From positions 744,001 through 808,000 of the forward strand of contig NZ_WODA01000025.1 in assembly GCF_009729855.1 (NCBI RefSeq): a DNA stretch of 64,000 nt. Reading direction: 5' to 3'. The DNA is from Agromyces luteolus (lineage in GTDB: Bacteria; Actinomycetota; Actinomycetes; Actinomycetales; Microbacteriaceae). Shown here one piece after another: positions 40,969-50,573 of the stretch. Each line of letters starts with the position of its first letter. The stretch's first letter is position 1. The position numbers and the translations under genes are program-made. The notes beneath the pieces are model-generated. The model had not been told where the DNA came from, did not search any database, and saw nothing but the letters and a program-made list of their open reading frames with translations.

Positions 40969-41853
40969 GATGCCACCGCGGAGGCCGCGCGCGAGTTGAG
41001 GGTCGTCGCCGACCCCACGCGGGCGAGCATCCTCCGGTCCATCCTCGAGGCGCCGGACGGCCGCGTGCTGACCGGGCGACTCGCCGAGGAGCTCGGCCTT
41101 CGCCAGCCCACGGTCAGCCACCACTTGAGGGCGCTCCTCGACGAGGGGCTCGTGGAACGGCAGCCCGACGGGCGTCGCACGTGGTACTCGATCCCCGGGG
41201 AACGCGTCGATCGACTGGCAGCCGTCCTGCGTACCGAGGAGGCGACGGGTTCGCCCGACACGAGCGTCGACCACATCATCGACAACCTGGCGTTCCGGTT
41301 CCACGGCACGTTCGGGCGCGAGACGATCGAGCAGTACGTGCGGGAGAGCTACGACCTGCTGGCGGCGCGTCCGAGCCCCGGACGCCACCTCCCGTCGAAT
41401 GCCGCCTCGTTCGCCGCCGACCGCCTCGACGCGCTCGCCCGGGAGCAGGCGCACCCCACGGGCGGGGCCCCGGAGGTGCTCTTCGTGTGCGTGCAGAACG
41501 CCGGGCGGTCGCAGATGGCCTCGGCGATCTTCCGGCATCTCGCCGGTGATCGCGTGCACGTGCGGACGGCCGGCTCCGAACCCGCCGGGGAGGTCCGGGG
41601 GACGATCGTCGCCGCCCTGGACGAGATCGGCGTCCCGCTCGCCGGCGAGTACCCGAAGCCGCTGACCGACGAGGTCGTCCGAGCCGCCGACGTGGTCATC
41701 ACGATGGGCTGCGGCGACGCGTGCCCGATCTATCCGGGCCGCCGCTACCTCGACTGGGACCTCGACGATCCGGTCGATCGGCCGATCGCGGACGTGCGGC
41801 GGATCCGCGACGACATCGATCGTCGGGTCCGAGACCTGCTCGCGAGCCTCTGA
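40966..41853 (+). CDS. ArsR regulator fused to arsenate reductase-like phosphatase
   Basis: A 295-residue fusion. Residues 5-80 are an ArsR winged helix (VVADPTRASILRSIL, LRQPTVSHHLRALLDEGLV, RRTWYSIPGE). Residues 98-162 are a three-helix domain also found in fused arsenate reductases. Residues 169-295 are a low-molecular-weight phosphatase fold with the P-loop FVCVQNAGRSQM (C175, R181) and ITMGCGDACPIYPGRRYLDWDLDDP. It may sense and reduce arsenate, or regulate in response to it. I place the start at ATG 40966, 7 nt after TAGGCT (leaderless). A separate arsC follows 106 bp downstream under a matching operator. No arsenite exporter gene is present. Confidence 0.88.
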   Translation: MDATAEAARELRVVADPTRASILRSILEAPDGRVLTGRLAEELGLRQPTVSHHLRALLDEGLVERQPDGRRTWYSIPGERVDRLAAVLRTEEATGSPDTSVDHIIDNLAFRFHGTFGRETIEQYVRESYDLLAARPSPGRHLPSNAASFAADRLDALAREQAHPTGGAPEVLFVCVQNAGRSQMASAIFRHLAGDRVHVRTAGSEPAGEVRGTIVAALDEIGVPLAGEYPKPLTDEVVRAADVVITMGCGDACPIYPGRRYLDWDLDDPVDRPIADVRRIRDDIDRRVRDLLASL

Positions 41854-41924
41854 CGCCTCGCGTCGGACGCGCTCCGCCCGTCACGAACTTCGCGATCGCG
41901 TGGGTCCCGCCATCCTCGTCGCCG

Positions 41925-41953
41925 TTGGAAATTCATAGACTTTTGTCTATGCT
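41925..41953 (+). promoter_or_regulatory. arsC promoter with embedded ArsR operator
   Basis: TTGGAA (41925-41930) and TATGCT (41948-41953) are spaced by 17 bp. Between and over them lies the perfect inverted repeat CATAGAC (41934-41940), TTTT, GTCTATG (41945-41951). A regulator bound there would cover the promoter spacer and the -10 box. The ATG follows at 41960, 6 nt after the -10 box. Confidence 0.8.
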
Positions 41954-41959
41954 ATTGCC

Positions 41960-42379
41960 ATGTCCATCGACACGCCCTCCGTCCTGTTCGTCTGCGTCCA
42001 CAACGCCGGCCGTTCCCAGATGGCGGCCGGGTACCTGCGCGAGCTCGGCGCCGGCCGCATCGAGGTCCGCTCCGCCGGCTCTGCGCCGAAGGACGAGATC
42101 AACCCGGTCGCCGTGGAGGCCATGGCCGAGGACGGGATCGACATCGCCGGCAACACCCCCAAGGTCCTCACCGTCGACGCCGTGAAGGAGTCCGACGTCG
42201 TGATCACGATGGGCTGCGGCGACGCCTGCCCCGTCTTCCCCGGCAAGCGCTACGAGGACTGGGAGCTCGACGACCCCGCCGGCCAGGGCATCGCGGCCGT
42301 GCGACCGATCCGCGACGAGATCAAGCGCCGTGTGACGGAGCTCGTGGCCGAGCTCCTCCCCTCGAGCGCGACGGCCTGA
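41960..42379 (+). CDS. arsC: Arsenate reductase, low-molecular-weight phosphatase type
   Basis: A 139-residue protein reducing arsenate to arsenite. P-loop FVCVHNAGRSQMAAGYL (C12, R18); GNTPKVLTVDAVKESDVVITMGCGDACPVFPGKRYEDWELDDP carries the second reactive Cys pair and the catalytic Asp. It is the actinobacterial form, likely coupled to mycothiol/mycoredoxin or thioredoxin. It is about 60% like the phosphatase half of the upstream fusion by eye, so the pair looks like a duplication. Short 6-nt spacing from TATGCT suggests leaderless transcription. Confidence 0.93.
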   Translation: MSIDTPSVLFVCVHNAGRSQMAAGYLRELGAGRIEVRSAGSAPKDEINPVAVEAMAEDGIDIAGNTPKVLTVDAVKESDVVITMGCGDACPVFPGKRYEDWELDDPAGQGIAAVRPIRDEIKRRVTELVAELLPSSATA

Positions 42380-42424
42380 ACCGGCCGGCCCGTCGTCAGG
42401 TCGAGCATCAGCCGAGGAATACGG

Positions 42425-42498
42425 TGCTCCCGCTGGGATTCGAACCCAGACTGAGGCGAGTTTAAGTCGCCTGCCTCTGCCGATTGGGCTACGGGAGC
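42425..42498 (-). tRNA. tRNA with UAA anticodon (nominally Leu), short variable arm
   Basis: Read on the minus strand: acceptor GCTCCCG pairs with CGGGAGC (7 bp), D arm GCCC...GGC, anticodon stem GGCGA/TCGCC, 7-nt loop CTTAAAC giving anticodon TAA, variable region TCAGT (5 nt), T arm CTGGG-TTCGAAT-CCCAG, discriminator A. CCA is not encoded (ACCG follows). Length 74. The anticodon reads UUA (leucine), but leucine tRNAs normally have a long variable arm; this one has the ordinary short form. See findings. Confidence 0.85.
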
Positions 42499-42543
42499 GC
42501 GGTGCCGGCCGATGGCCGGCACCGCGTCACAGCATAGAACGCG

Positions 42544-43965
42544 CTACTTGGCGGCGACGGCCTTCTCGACCGGCTTCGCAGACTTCGCAGCGGGCTTCCG
42601 GGCCTCGGACTTCGCCGGGGCGGGCGGCGCCGCGACCTCGCCGGCCGGCTTCGGGCGAGCAGCGAAGCGCTCGAACTCGGCGCGTGGGTGCTGCACGGCG
42701 CTGAGCGACACGATGTCGCGGCCGAGCCAGAAGTTGTTCCACCAGCCCCAGAAGACGCGGAACTTGCGCTCCCACGTGGGCATGGCGAGACCGTGGTAGC
42801 CGCGGTGCGCGAACCAGGCGAGGAGGCCCGTGATCGCGATCTTGCCGGACTGGAACGCACCGGAACCGAGGCCGAGGCCGGCGACGGCACCGAGGTTCTT
42901 GTGGACGTAGTCCTTCGGCTCCTCGCCGCGGAGGACCGCGACGATGTTCTTCGCCATGAGCTTGCCCTGGCGCACCGCGTGCTGCGCGTTGGGCACGCAG
43001 TAGCCGCCCACGCCGCCGCCCGTGAGGTCGGGCACGGCGGCGATGTCGCCGGCCGCCCAGGCGTCGGGGACGATGTCGTCCTCGTCGCCCACGCGGAGGT
43101 CGGGGCGGGCCTTGATGCGTCCGCGCTCCTCGACGGGCAGGTCGCTCGTCCGCACGATCGCCGGGTTCGCCATGACGCCGGCGGTCCACACGATGAGGTC
43201 GGTCTCGAAGGTCTCACCAGTCGAGAGCTCGATCCGGCCGTCGACCGCGCTCGTGAGCTGGGTGTCGAGGTGGATCTCGGCGCCCCGCTGTGCGAGGTGC
43301 TTGATCACCCAGTGGCTCGTCGGCAGCGACACCTCGGGCATGATCCGGCCCATCGCCTCGATGAGGTGGAAGTGCGTGTCGTCGAACGAGAGCTGCGGGT
43401 AGAACTCGAGCAGCGCGCTCGCGAACGAGCGGAGCTCGGCGAACACCTCGATGCCGGCGAAACCGCCGCCGACGACGACCACCGTGAGCAGTCGATCGCG
43501 CTCCGGGCCGGCGGGGAGGTTCGCGGCCTTGTCGAAGTTCGTGAGCAGGCGGTCGCGGATCGCGACGGCCTCCTCGATCGTCTTCAGGCCGTAGGCCTGG
43601 TCGGCGACACCCGGGATGGGGAACGTGCGGGAGACGGCGCCGCCGGTGACGACGACCACGTCGTAGTCGAACTGCCACGACTCGCCGGCCTCGGGCGTGA
43701 TGGTGGCGGACTTCGACGCGTGGTCGATGCCGGTCACCTTCGCCGTGATGACGTTGGTCTTCTTCAGGTGCCGGCGCAGCGACACCACCGAGTGGCGGGC
43801 CTCGATCGAACCCGCGGCCACCTCGGGCAGGAAGGGCTGGTAGGTCATGTACGGCAGCGGGTCGACGACGGTCACCTCGGCCTCGCCGGGACGCAGCCAC
43901 TTCTCGAGCTTCCACGCCGTGTAGAACCCCGCATAGCCGCCACCGACGATCAGAATCTTGGGCAC
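42544..43965 (-). CDS. ndh: Type II NADH dehydrogenase (NDH-2)
   Basis: A 473-residue FAD enzyme of the membrane face that passes electrons from NADH to quinone without pumping protons. Two dinucleotide folds: ILIVGGGYAGFYTAW (FAD) and LTVVVVGGGFAGIEVFAELR (NADH). Other blocks are PLPYMTYQPFLPEVAAGSIEARH, VVVTGGAVSRTFPIPG, and AWAAGDIAAVPDL (FAD). A C-terminal amphipathic part (FWGWWNNFWLGRDIVSL) likely attaches to the membrane. The last 50 residues are Ala/Lys/Pro-rich. GTG start at 43965, with AGGAG upstream. The subtilase gene lies 38 bp upstream on the same strand. Confidence 0.93.
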   Translation of the reverse strand: MPKILIVGGGYAGFYTAWKLEKWLRPGEAEVTVVDPLPYMTYQPFLPEVAAGSIEARHSVVSLRRHLKKTNVITAKVTGIDHASKSATITPEAGESWQFDYDVVVVTGGAVSRTFPIPGVADQAYGLKTIEEAVAIRDRLLTNFDKAANLPAGPERDRLLTVVVVGGGFAGIEVFAELRSFASALLEFYPQLSFDDTHFHLIEAMGRIMPEVSLPTSHWVIKHLAQRGAEIHLDTQLTSAVDGRIELSTGETFETDLIVWTAGVMANPAIVRTSDLPVEERGRIKARPDLRVGDEDDIVPDAWAAGDIAAVPDLTGGGVGGYCVPNAQHAVRQGKLMAKNIVAVLRGEEPKDYVHKNLGAVAGLGLGSGAFQSGKIAITGLLAWFAHRGYHGLAMPTWERKFRVFWGWWNNFWLGRDIVSLSAVQHPRAEFERFAARPKPAGEVAAPPAPAKSEARKPAAKSAKPVEKAVAAK

Positions 43966-44003
43966 GGTGAATGGACTCCTTGGATCTGTGATGCCTGCGT
44001 CGC

Positions 44004-45323
44004 CTACGCGTCGGACCGCGTGGAACGCCTGATGTGCCGAGTGGCGCCGATGCCCAACAGCGCTGCTAGCGTACCAAACCCGGCGACCAGCGAGAGCGGC
44101 ACCGTGATATAAGACATCGTCCACGGGGTCGGCAGCAGGGTCTTCGCGCTGTCCGCACGCGGCGCCGGCGGGTCGGCGATCGGCACGATCTCCTGATCGT
44201 CGGCGCCCTCCGCGCCGTCGGCGCTCGGCAGGTCGGCGCGCCGGTGAACGTGGATCCACTCCTCGAGGCTGCCGAGCGGATTCTGCTCCACGGCCTCGAC
44301 CTCGGCCGTGAGCGCGGCGACCGGATCGATGATGCCGTACCCGTAGAGCGGCCCGGGCACCTCCTCGCCCTTGGGGTCGGCGGTGCGGATGATGCGGTTG
44401 ATCACGTTCGCGGCATCCAGCTCCGGATACGCGGCGCGCACGAGCGCGACGAGGCCCGAGACCAGCGGTGCTGCGGCGCTCGTACCGGACCACACGACGT
44501 GGCTGCCGTCGGGGAGCACGCCCACCAGGTCCTCGCTCGGCGCGGCGACGGCGATCGTGATGCCCTGCGAGCTCGCGTCGAAGCTCGCGTTCTGGTCGCG
44601 GTCGACGCCGGCCACCGCGAGCACGCCGGGGATCGTGGCCGGTGCGCCGACCTGGGTCGTCCCCGACCCGCGGTTCCCGGCTGCGGCGACCACGACCACG
44701 TCGTGCTCGAACGCGTAGAGGAACGCGTCGTCCCAGCTCTCCGGCCAGTCGGGCGTGTTCCGGGTGAGCGACATGTTGATCACGTCGGCCCCGTTGTCGA
44801 CCGCCCATACGACGGCCTCGGCGATCTGCTCGTCGTTCGTCTTGTCCGCGCCGGTCTCGAGTCCGAAGGCGACGGATGCCGTGAGCAGGTCGGCATCGGG
44901 AGCGACGCCGATCACGCCGTTGCCCTCGCCGGTGCCGCGGCCGGCCAGCAGGGAGGCGACCATCGTGCCGTGCTCCTCCTCCTCGCCGACGGGCGCCTGA
45001 CCGTCGGGCGAGCCGATGCCCGAGACATCCGTGCCGCCGATCACGACGCCCTCGAGTTCGGCGACATCGCCGTTCACCCCGGTGTCGATGATCGCGACGG
45101 TGACGTCGTCGCCCCGCGACATGGTCCACGCCTGGGTGAAGCCGTAGTCGTTCAGCCAGTACTGGAGGTCGCGGACGGTGTCGGCCTGCGCGGGCGCGGC
45201 GCCCGACAGGGCGAGGACGCCGGCGACGAGGGCGGCGCCCCCCGCACGCCACCACGGTCGGCGGCGCGCGCTCGCGCCCGATCGGCCGGCCGGCCGAGCG
45301 TGACGGGTGCGCGCGGAGCTCAC
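44004..45323 (-). CDS. S8-family subtilisin-like serine protease, membrane-anchored
   Basis: A 439-residue secreted protease. An N-terminal signal-like helix (about 26-46, ending AAPAQA) is followed by the catalytic domain with triad D80 (AIIDTGVNG), H118 (EEHGTMVASLLAG) and S282 (SGTSAAAPLVSG), and oxyanion N217 (AAAGNRG). A Pro/Asp-rich linker and a C-terminal membrane helix (about 405-428) with a basic tail follow. This layout is shared with mycosins of ESX secretion, but no ESX genes are here. GTG start at 45323 overlaps the DUF501 stop (GTGA), so it is co-translated with ftsB-DUF501. Substrate unknown; an envelope or division target is possible. Confidence 0.88.
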   Translation of the reverse strand: MSSARTRHARPAGRSGASARRRPWWRAGGAALVAGVLALSGAAPAQADTVRDLQYWLNDYGFTQAWTMSRGDDVTVAIIDTGVNGDVAELEGVVIGGTDVSGIGSPDGQAPVGEEEEHGTMVASLLAGRGTGEGNGVIGVAPDADLLTASVAFGLETGADKTNDEQIAEAVVWAVDNGADVINMSLTRNTPDWPESWDDAFLYAFEHDVVVVAAAGNRGSGTTQVGAPATIPGVLAVAGVDRDQNASFDASSQGITIAVAAPSEDLVGVLPDGSHVVWSGTSAAAPLVSGLVALVRAAYPELDAANVINRIIRTADPKGEEVPGPLYGYGIIDPVAALTAEVEAVEQNPLGSLEEWIHVHRRADLPSADGAEGADDQEIVPIADPPAPRADSAKTLLPTPWTMSYITVPLSLVAGFGTLAALLGIGATRHIRRSTRSDA

Positions 45324-45859
45324 GCCGTCACCTCCGCATCGACGTCGTCGACCCCGTAGTCGGGGCATCGGCAGACGTCGGGCGACCAGGTCGAGCGCTC
45401 GAGCGCCAGCTCGCCGATCGGGTTCACTCCGGGGCCGGCTGCGAGCGCGTGGCCGGCGAGCGCGTGCAGGCACTTGACGCGGGTCGGCATGCCGCCCGCC
45501 GAGACGCCGGCGATCTCCTCGACGACCCCGAACATCTCGCGGTCCGCGAGGTACTGCTCGTGCGCGGCGCGATACGCCGCCCGCACCTCCTCGTCGCGTA
45601 CGAGCAGCTCGGTGTACTCCACCATGAGCTGCGCGGCCTCGAGGAACGACATCGCGGCCGTCGCCACCGGATGGGTGAGGTAGTAGAACGTCGGGAACGG
45701 CGTGCCGTCGGACAGGCGGGGTCGCGTGGAGACGACCGTCGGCGCGCCGCACACGCAGCGCGCCGCGATGCCCACGACGTCGCGGGCCGGTCGCCCGAGC
45801 TGCACCGAGACGATCCGGAGGTCGCGCTCGGTGACGGGGTCGAACGGCGGGCGGGTCAT
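45320..45859 (-). CDS. DUF501 domain protein
   Basis: A 179-residue protein of unknown function, with conserved features RDLRIVSVQLGRPARDVVGIAARCVCGAPTVV, FPTFYYLTHPVATAAMSFLEA, and GGMPTRVKCLHALAGHALAAGPGVNPIGE. Cysteines occur as CVCG, C in VKCLH and CRCP, suggesting a metal site. It lies between eno-ftsB and a downstream gene in most actinobacteria (Rv1025), in line with a role linked to division or metabolism. Its ATG overlaps the ftsB stop by 4 nt and its stop overlaps the protease start. Confidence 0.9.
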   Translation of the reverse strand: MTRPPFDPVTERDLRIVSVQLGRPARDVVGIAARCVCGAPTVVSTRPRLSDGTPFPTFYYLTHPVATAAMSFLEAAQLMVEYTELLVRDEEVRAAYRAAHEQYLADREMFGVVEEIAGVSAGGMPTRVKCLHALAGHALAAGPGVNPIGELALERSTWSPDVCRCPDYGVDDVDAEVTA

Positions 45860-46500
45860 CGGTTCCCCTCATCGGCGGGTCGGTCGGTCGGGTCGGGCTC
45901 GGTTCCGGCCGGGTCGGCAGCCTCCCTCGCGGCATCCGTCGCACTGGGAGCGAGCCCGGCGGTCATCACCGAACGGAGCATGGTCTGCATCCAGTCGCCG
46001 CGCGCCTCGGTCACCTCGGCGGACACCGCCCGGTCGGCGGTGATCGCGGCGGCGGGGTCGCGGTCGTCGATCACGAGGTAGCTCACCTCGCCCGGGAGCA
46101 CGTAGTAGAGCCGCTCGCGGGCCTGCGTGACGATGAAGGTCTCGTCGTTCCACCGTTCGCGTTCGGCGGTGAGGCGGGCGACCTCGGCTTCCTGCCGGGC
46201 GACGTCGGCCTTCAGCTCCGCGATCTGCTGGCGCTGCGCGGCGTACGCCGCGATGCTCGGCGCGAGCACGACCACGGCCAGCACGAGGACGCCCATCATG
46301 ATGATCGAGAACCCCGAGAAGCGGATGCCGGCGAGCCAGGTCTCGGCGACCTGCCGGATCGACTGGCGCGGCCGGCGCTTCGGGCCGCTCTTGCTCGTGG
46401 GGCCGTTCTTGCTCTTTGCGCCGCTCTTGCTCGTGGGGCCGCTCGTGCCCTTGGGGCCGTTCGGGCTCGTCGGACGCGAGGGACGACGTGCAGCGTTCAT
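45856..46500 (-). CDS. ftsB: Septum formation initiator, FtsB/DivIC-like
   Basis: A 214-residue single-pass membrane protein. A 55-residue basic Lys/Gly/Ser/Pro N-terminus contains repeated TSKSG and KNGP units. A membrane helix (about 64-88) precedes a coiled coil (QRQQIAELKADVARQEAEVARLTAERERWND) and the conserved FIVTQARERLYYVLPGEVSYLVID. It should act with FtsL and FtsQ to activate septal wall synthesis. GGAGGTGAGGAGG precedes the ATG. It lies 73 bp after eno, as in mycobacteria (Rv1023-Rv1024), and overlaps DUF501. Confidence 0.9.
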   Translation of the reverse strand: MNAARRPSRPTSPNGPKGTSGPTSKSGAKSKNGPTSKSGPKRRPRQSIRQVAETWLAGIRFSGFSIIMMGVLVLAVVVLAPSIAAYAAQRQQIAELKADVARQEAEVARLTAERERWNDETFIVTQARERLYYVLPGEVSYLVIDDRDPAAAITADRAVSAEVTEARGDWMQTMLRSVMTAGLAPSATDAAREAADPAGTEPDPTDRPADEGNR

Positions 46501-46573
46501 CGTCCTCCTCACCTCCTGGAACGACCGACGGGGGCGGCCACCGGCCACCCCCGTCGTGCGTCTCAGGTACGCG

Positions 46574-47914
<1,341 letters not shown>

Positions 47915-47966
47915 CTAGGACCCCGGTTCCGAGGGCCGCTCGCGTATGTCGCCGCGGACGCCGCGA

Positions 47967-49022
47967 TCACCGCGCGGTGCCGACGAGCCCTCGTTCGACG
48001 GCGATCGTGCGATGCTCCGCGACCCCGACTGACCCGGGCACGGGCCGCCGCCAGCGCCGGAGCGGCCTCAGAAGGGCGCGGTGCGCGAGGCCGTCGGCGA
48101 TGCGCACCAGCCCCTCGACGAGGCGGCCGCGGGCCAGCAGCGCCCGCCCCTGCGCGATCTTGCGGACGGACGTGCGGCGCTGATGGGTCCGCCAGACTCG
48201 GGCGAGCAGCGCGGCATCCGCCCGAGTGTTCTCCCCGGAGTAGTACGCGGTCGCCCAGATCCGACGCACGGTTCGCACGTTGCGCGCGTGATTACCCGAG
48301 GCGTTGCCGCTGTGCCGGCGATACCGCACCAGCGCCCTGTCCACGACGACGAGCGGCGCACGGCGCGCCAGCCGGATCGTGAAGTCCCAGTCCTGACCAA
48401 CGGCGAACGTCGGATCGAATCCACCGGTCGCCTCGTAGGCCGACCGTCGCACGAGCAGCGCTCCCATCGGCACCACCGGGGTCGCGAGGAACACCTGGTC
48501 GATCCCTCGATAGTGTCCGGACACGGCGCCGTCGGCGAGGCCGAGCTCCTCCCGCGAGACCATCTGGCTGCGGAACGCGCGACCGTGCATAGGCCCGCCG
48601 TCGGCGTCGATGTACTCCCCGCGAGCGAACGCACCCGACGCGGCGGGATGGGCCTCGAGGGCTTCGACCAGCGCGGAGATCAGGGCGGGCTCGCAGACGT
48701 CATCGTCGTCCATGAAGGCGATGAACTCGCTCGAGCCCGCGGCGAAGGCGGCCCCGGCGTTGCGAGCCGCGGCGGCGCCCCCGTGCGAGCGCAGCACGAG
48801 AGTGACCCTGGGGTCGTCCAGGAAGCCGCGGACGACGTCGGGGCCGTCGTCGGTCGACGCGTCGTCGACGACGATGACCTCGATCCGTGCGAATCTCTGA
48901 GCGAGCACGCTTCGCATCGTCTCCGCGATGTACCGACCGCGGTCATGGAGCGGGATCACCACGGTGACGCGCGGATCGGCGTCCCCGCCGGAGCGGAGAG
49001 GGGTCGAGGCGTCCGAGACCAT
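47967..49022 (-). CDS. Family 2 glycosyltransferase
   Basis: A 351-residue GT-A fold enzyme. The nucleotide-sugar site is VTVVIPLHDRGRYIAETMRSVLAQ, IVVDDASTDDGP and the metal motif FMDDDDVCEP; the acceptor-side acid is probably in VGQDWDFTIRL. No membrane helix. It would transfer one sugar to a wall polymer or lipid carrier; donor and acceptor are unknown. It sits alone between hisS and eno, with no other sugar genes nearby, so it looks like a lineage-specific insertion into a conserved neighbourhood. The ATG at 49022 has no strong Shine-Dalgarno sequence. Confidence 0.9.
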   Translation of the reverse strand: MVSDASTPLRSGGDADPRVTVVIPLHDRGRYIAETMRSVLAQRFARIEVIVVDDASTDDGPDVVRGFLDDPRVTLVLRSHGGAAAARNAGAAFAAGSSEFIAFMDDDDVCEPALISALVEALEAHPAASGAFARGEYIDADGGPMHGRAFRSQMVSREELGLADGAVSGHYRGIDQVFLATPVVPMGALLVRRSAYEATGGFDPTFAVGQDWDFTIRLARRAPLVVVDRALVRYRRHSGNASGNHARNVRTVRRIWATAYYSGENTRADAALLARVWRTHQRRTSVRKIAQGRALLARGRLVEGLVRIADGLAHRALLRPLRRWRRPVPGSVGVAEHRTIAVERGLVGTAR

Positions 49023-49071
49023 GCGATGAGCATGCCACGAACGACACCCTCGAGCTGGGGACGGCCGCGCG

Positions 49072-50391
49072 CTACTCGCCGAGGTCGCGGAACGCCAGCG
49101 ACGCGGCATCCGTCGTCTCTGCGCCGACGGGCGCCCAGGCGTCGAAGCCGTCGGCGGTCACGCGGTCGAGGAGCCCGCGCAGGTTCTTCGCGCGCCGCTC
49201 GAAGCGCACGCGCATGCCGGATGCCACGAGCTCGTGCTTGAGCGCGAGCAGCGCTGCGGGCTCGAGGTCGCGGTCGTGCACGAGCACCACCGAGCGCGGG
49301 CGCCCCTCGTCGCGCACGGCGAGCAGGTCGACGATGCGCTCGAAGCCGATCGAGAACCCGCACGCGGGCACCTCGTGCCCGAGGAAGCGGCCGATCATGT
49401 GGTCGTAGCGTCCGCCGCCGCCGAGCGAGTAGCCGTGATCGGGGTGCGCGATCTCGAAGATCGTGCCCGTGTAGTAGCCCATGCCGCGCACGAGGGTCGG
49501 GTCGAAGTCGATCGGCGTGCCCGGCAGCGCCTCGCGCAGCGCGAGCAGGTCGCGGTACGCTTCGAGGTCGAGCCATTTGGGCGGGTTCGGAGGCCACGTC
49601 TCTGCGGGTTGAAGGGCGAAAGCCAACTCATTCGGCGCCCCCCGCGGCACCGAATCCATCAGGTGCCAGTCGGCGTTCGTGAGGGCGTCGAGCTCGTCGG
49701 CGATGCCCGGCCGGTCGACGCCCAGCGTCGCGAGCTCGGCCGCGACGCCGTCGGGACCGATCTTGTCGAGCTTGTCGATGGTGATGAGCGCGCGCTCGCG
49801 GAGTTCATCCGGCACGCCCCACGAGCCGAGGATGCCGGCCAGGATGCGCCGGTCGTTCAGCCGGATGCGGCACCCCTCGAGTCCGAGCGCGTCGAGCGCG
49901 CCCACGGTCGCGGTGAGCAGTTCGAGCTCGGCGAGGGGTCCGGCCTCGCCGATGATGTCGATGTCGCACTGCACGAACTGCCGGTAGCGGCCCTTCTGCG
50001 GGCGCTCGGCGCGCCACACCGGCGCGATCTGGATCGCGCGGAACACCGGCGGCAGGGCGGCGCGGTGCGTCGCGTAGAACCGGGCGAGCGGCACGGTGAG
50101 GTCGTAGCGCAGGCCGAGGTCGGCGAGCGAGAGGGCGTCGCCGGATGCCGCGGCCGCCGCCAGGTCGTCCGGCGTGAGCCCGCGCTTCATGACCGCGAAT
50201 GCGAGCTTCTCGTTGTCGCCGCCGAGGCCGGCGTGCAGTCGCGACGAGTCCTCCATGACGGGGGTCTCGATCTCGTCGAAGCCGTGCGTCGCATACACCC
50301 CGCGGATCACCGAGAGCGCGTGCTCGCGGCGGGCCTTCTCGGCGGGCAGGAAGTCGCGCATGCCGCGCGGGGGCGTCACGGTCTGGGCCAT
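49072..50391 (-). CDS. hisS: Histidyl-tRNA synthetase
   Basis: A 439-residue class II synthetase charging tRNA-His. Motif 1 region PPRGMRDFLPAEKARR and DEIETPVMEDSS; motif 2 APVWRAERPQKGRYRQFVQCDIDIIG; histidine-binding LVRGMGYYTGTIFEI and SLGGGGRYD; motif 3 ACGFSIGFERIV; then the anticodon-binding domain. Between residues about 245 and 285 there is a segment with ALQPAETWPPNPPKW whose DNA (49575-49640) is less GC-rich than its surroundings. ATG 50391 is preferred (GGAAG 11 nt upstream); ATG 50400 is also in frame. Confidence 0.96.
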   Translation of the reverse strand: MAQTVTPPRGMRDFLPAEKARREHALSVIRGVYATHGFDEIETPVMEDSSRLHAGLGGDNEKLAFAVMKRGLTPDDLAAAAASGDALSLADLGLRYDLTVPLARFYATHRAALPPVFRAIQIAPVWRAERPQKGRYRQFVQCDIDIIGEAGPLAELELLTATVGALDALGLEGCRIRLNDRRILAGILGSWGVPDELRERALITIDKLDKIGPDGVAAELATLGVDRPGIADELDALTNADWHLMDSVPRGAPNELAFALQPAETWPPNPPKWLDLEAYRDLLALREALPGTPIDFDPTLVRGMGYYTGTIFEIAHPDHGYSLGGGGRYDHMIGRFLGHEVPACGFSIGFERIVDLLAVRDEGRPRSVVLVHDRDLEPAALLALKHELVASGMRVRFERRAKNLRGLLDRVTADGFDAWAPVGAETTDAASLAFRDLGE

Positions 50392-50573
50392 GCGTCCCAT
50401 TCTTCCAGCAGCGGATGCCGCGTCCCGACCGCGGCACGGAACGGCCGGCGGCCCCGAGCGGCCGCGCCATCCGGATGAGGTTCTCCACATCCTGCGCGTT
50501 CCTCGGCCGTGCGTGGTCGCCGCGCCGCTAGGCTCGCGTCTCGTCGGCGCCGCGCCGACCCGAGGGAGGTCGG

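Noticed and set aside
42425-42498. The tRNA as a pseudogene or integration-site remnant
   Set aside because: All stems pair perfectly, and there is no integrase or duplicated 3' end nearby.
44004-45323. The subtilase as evidence for an ESX secretion locus
   Set aside because: No ESX ATPase, EccB/C/D/E or WXG100 gene is present; only the protease layout is similar.
47967-49022. A polysaccharide biosynthesis cluster around the glycosyltransferase
   Set aside because: It is a single gene flanked by hisS and eno; no other sugar-modifying or export genes are adjacent.
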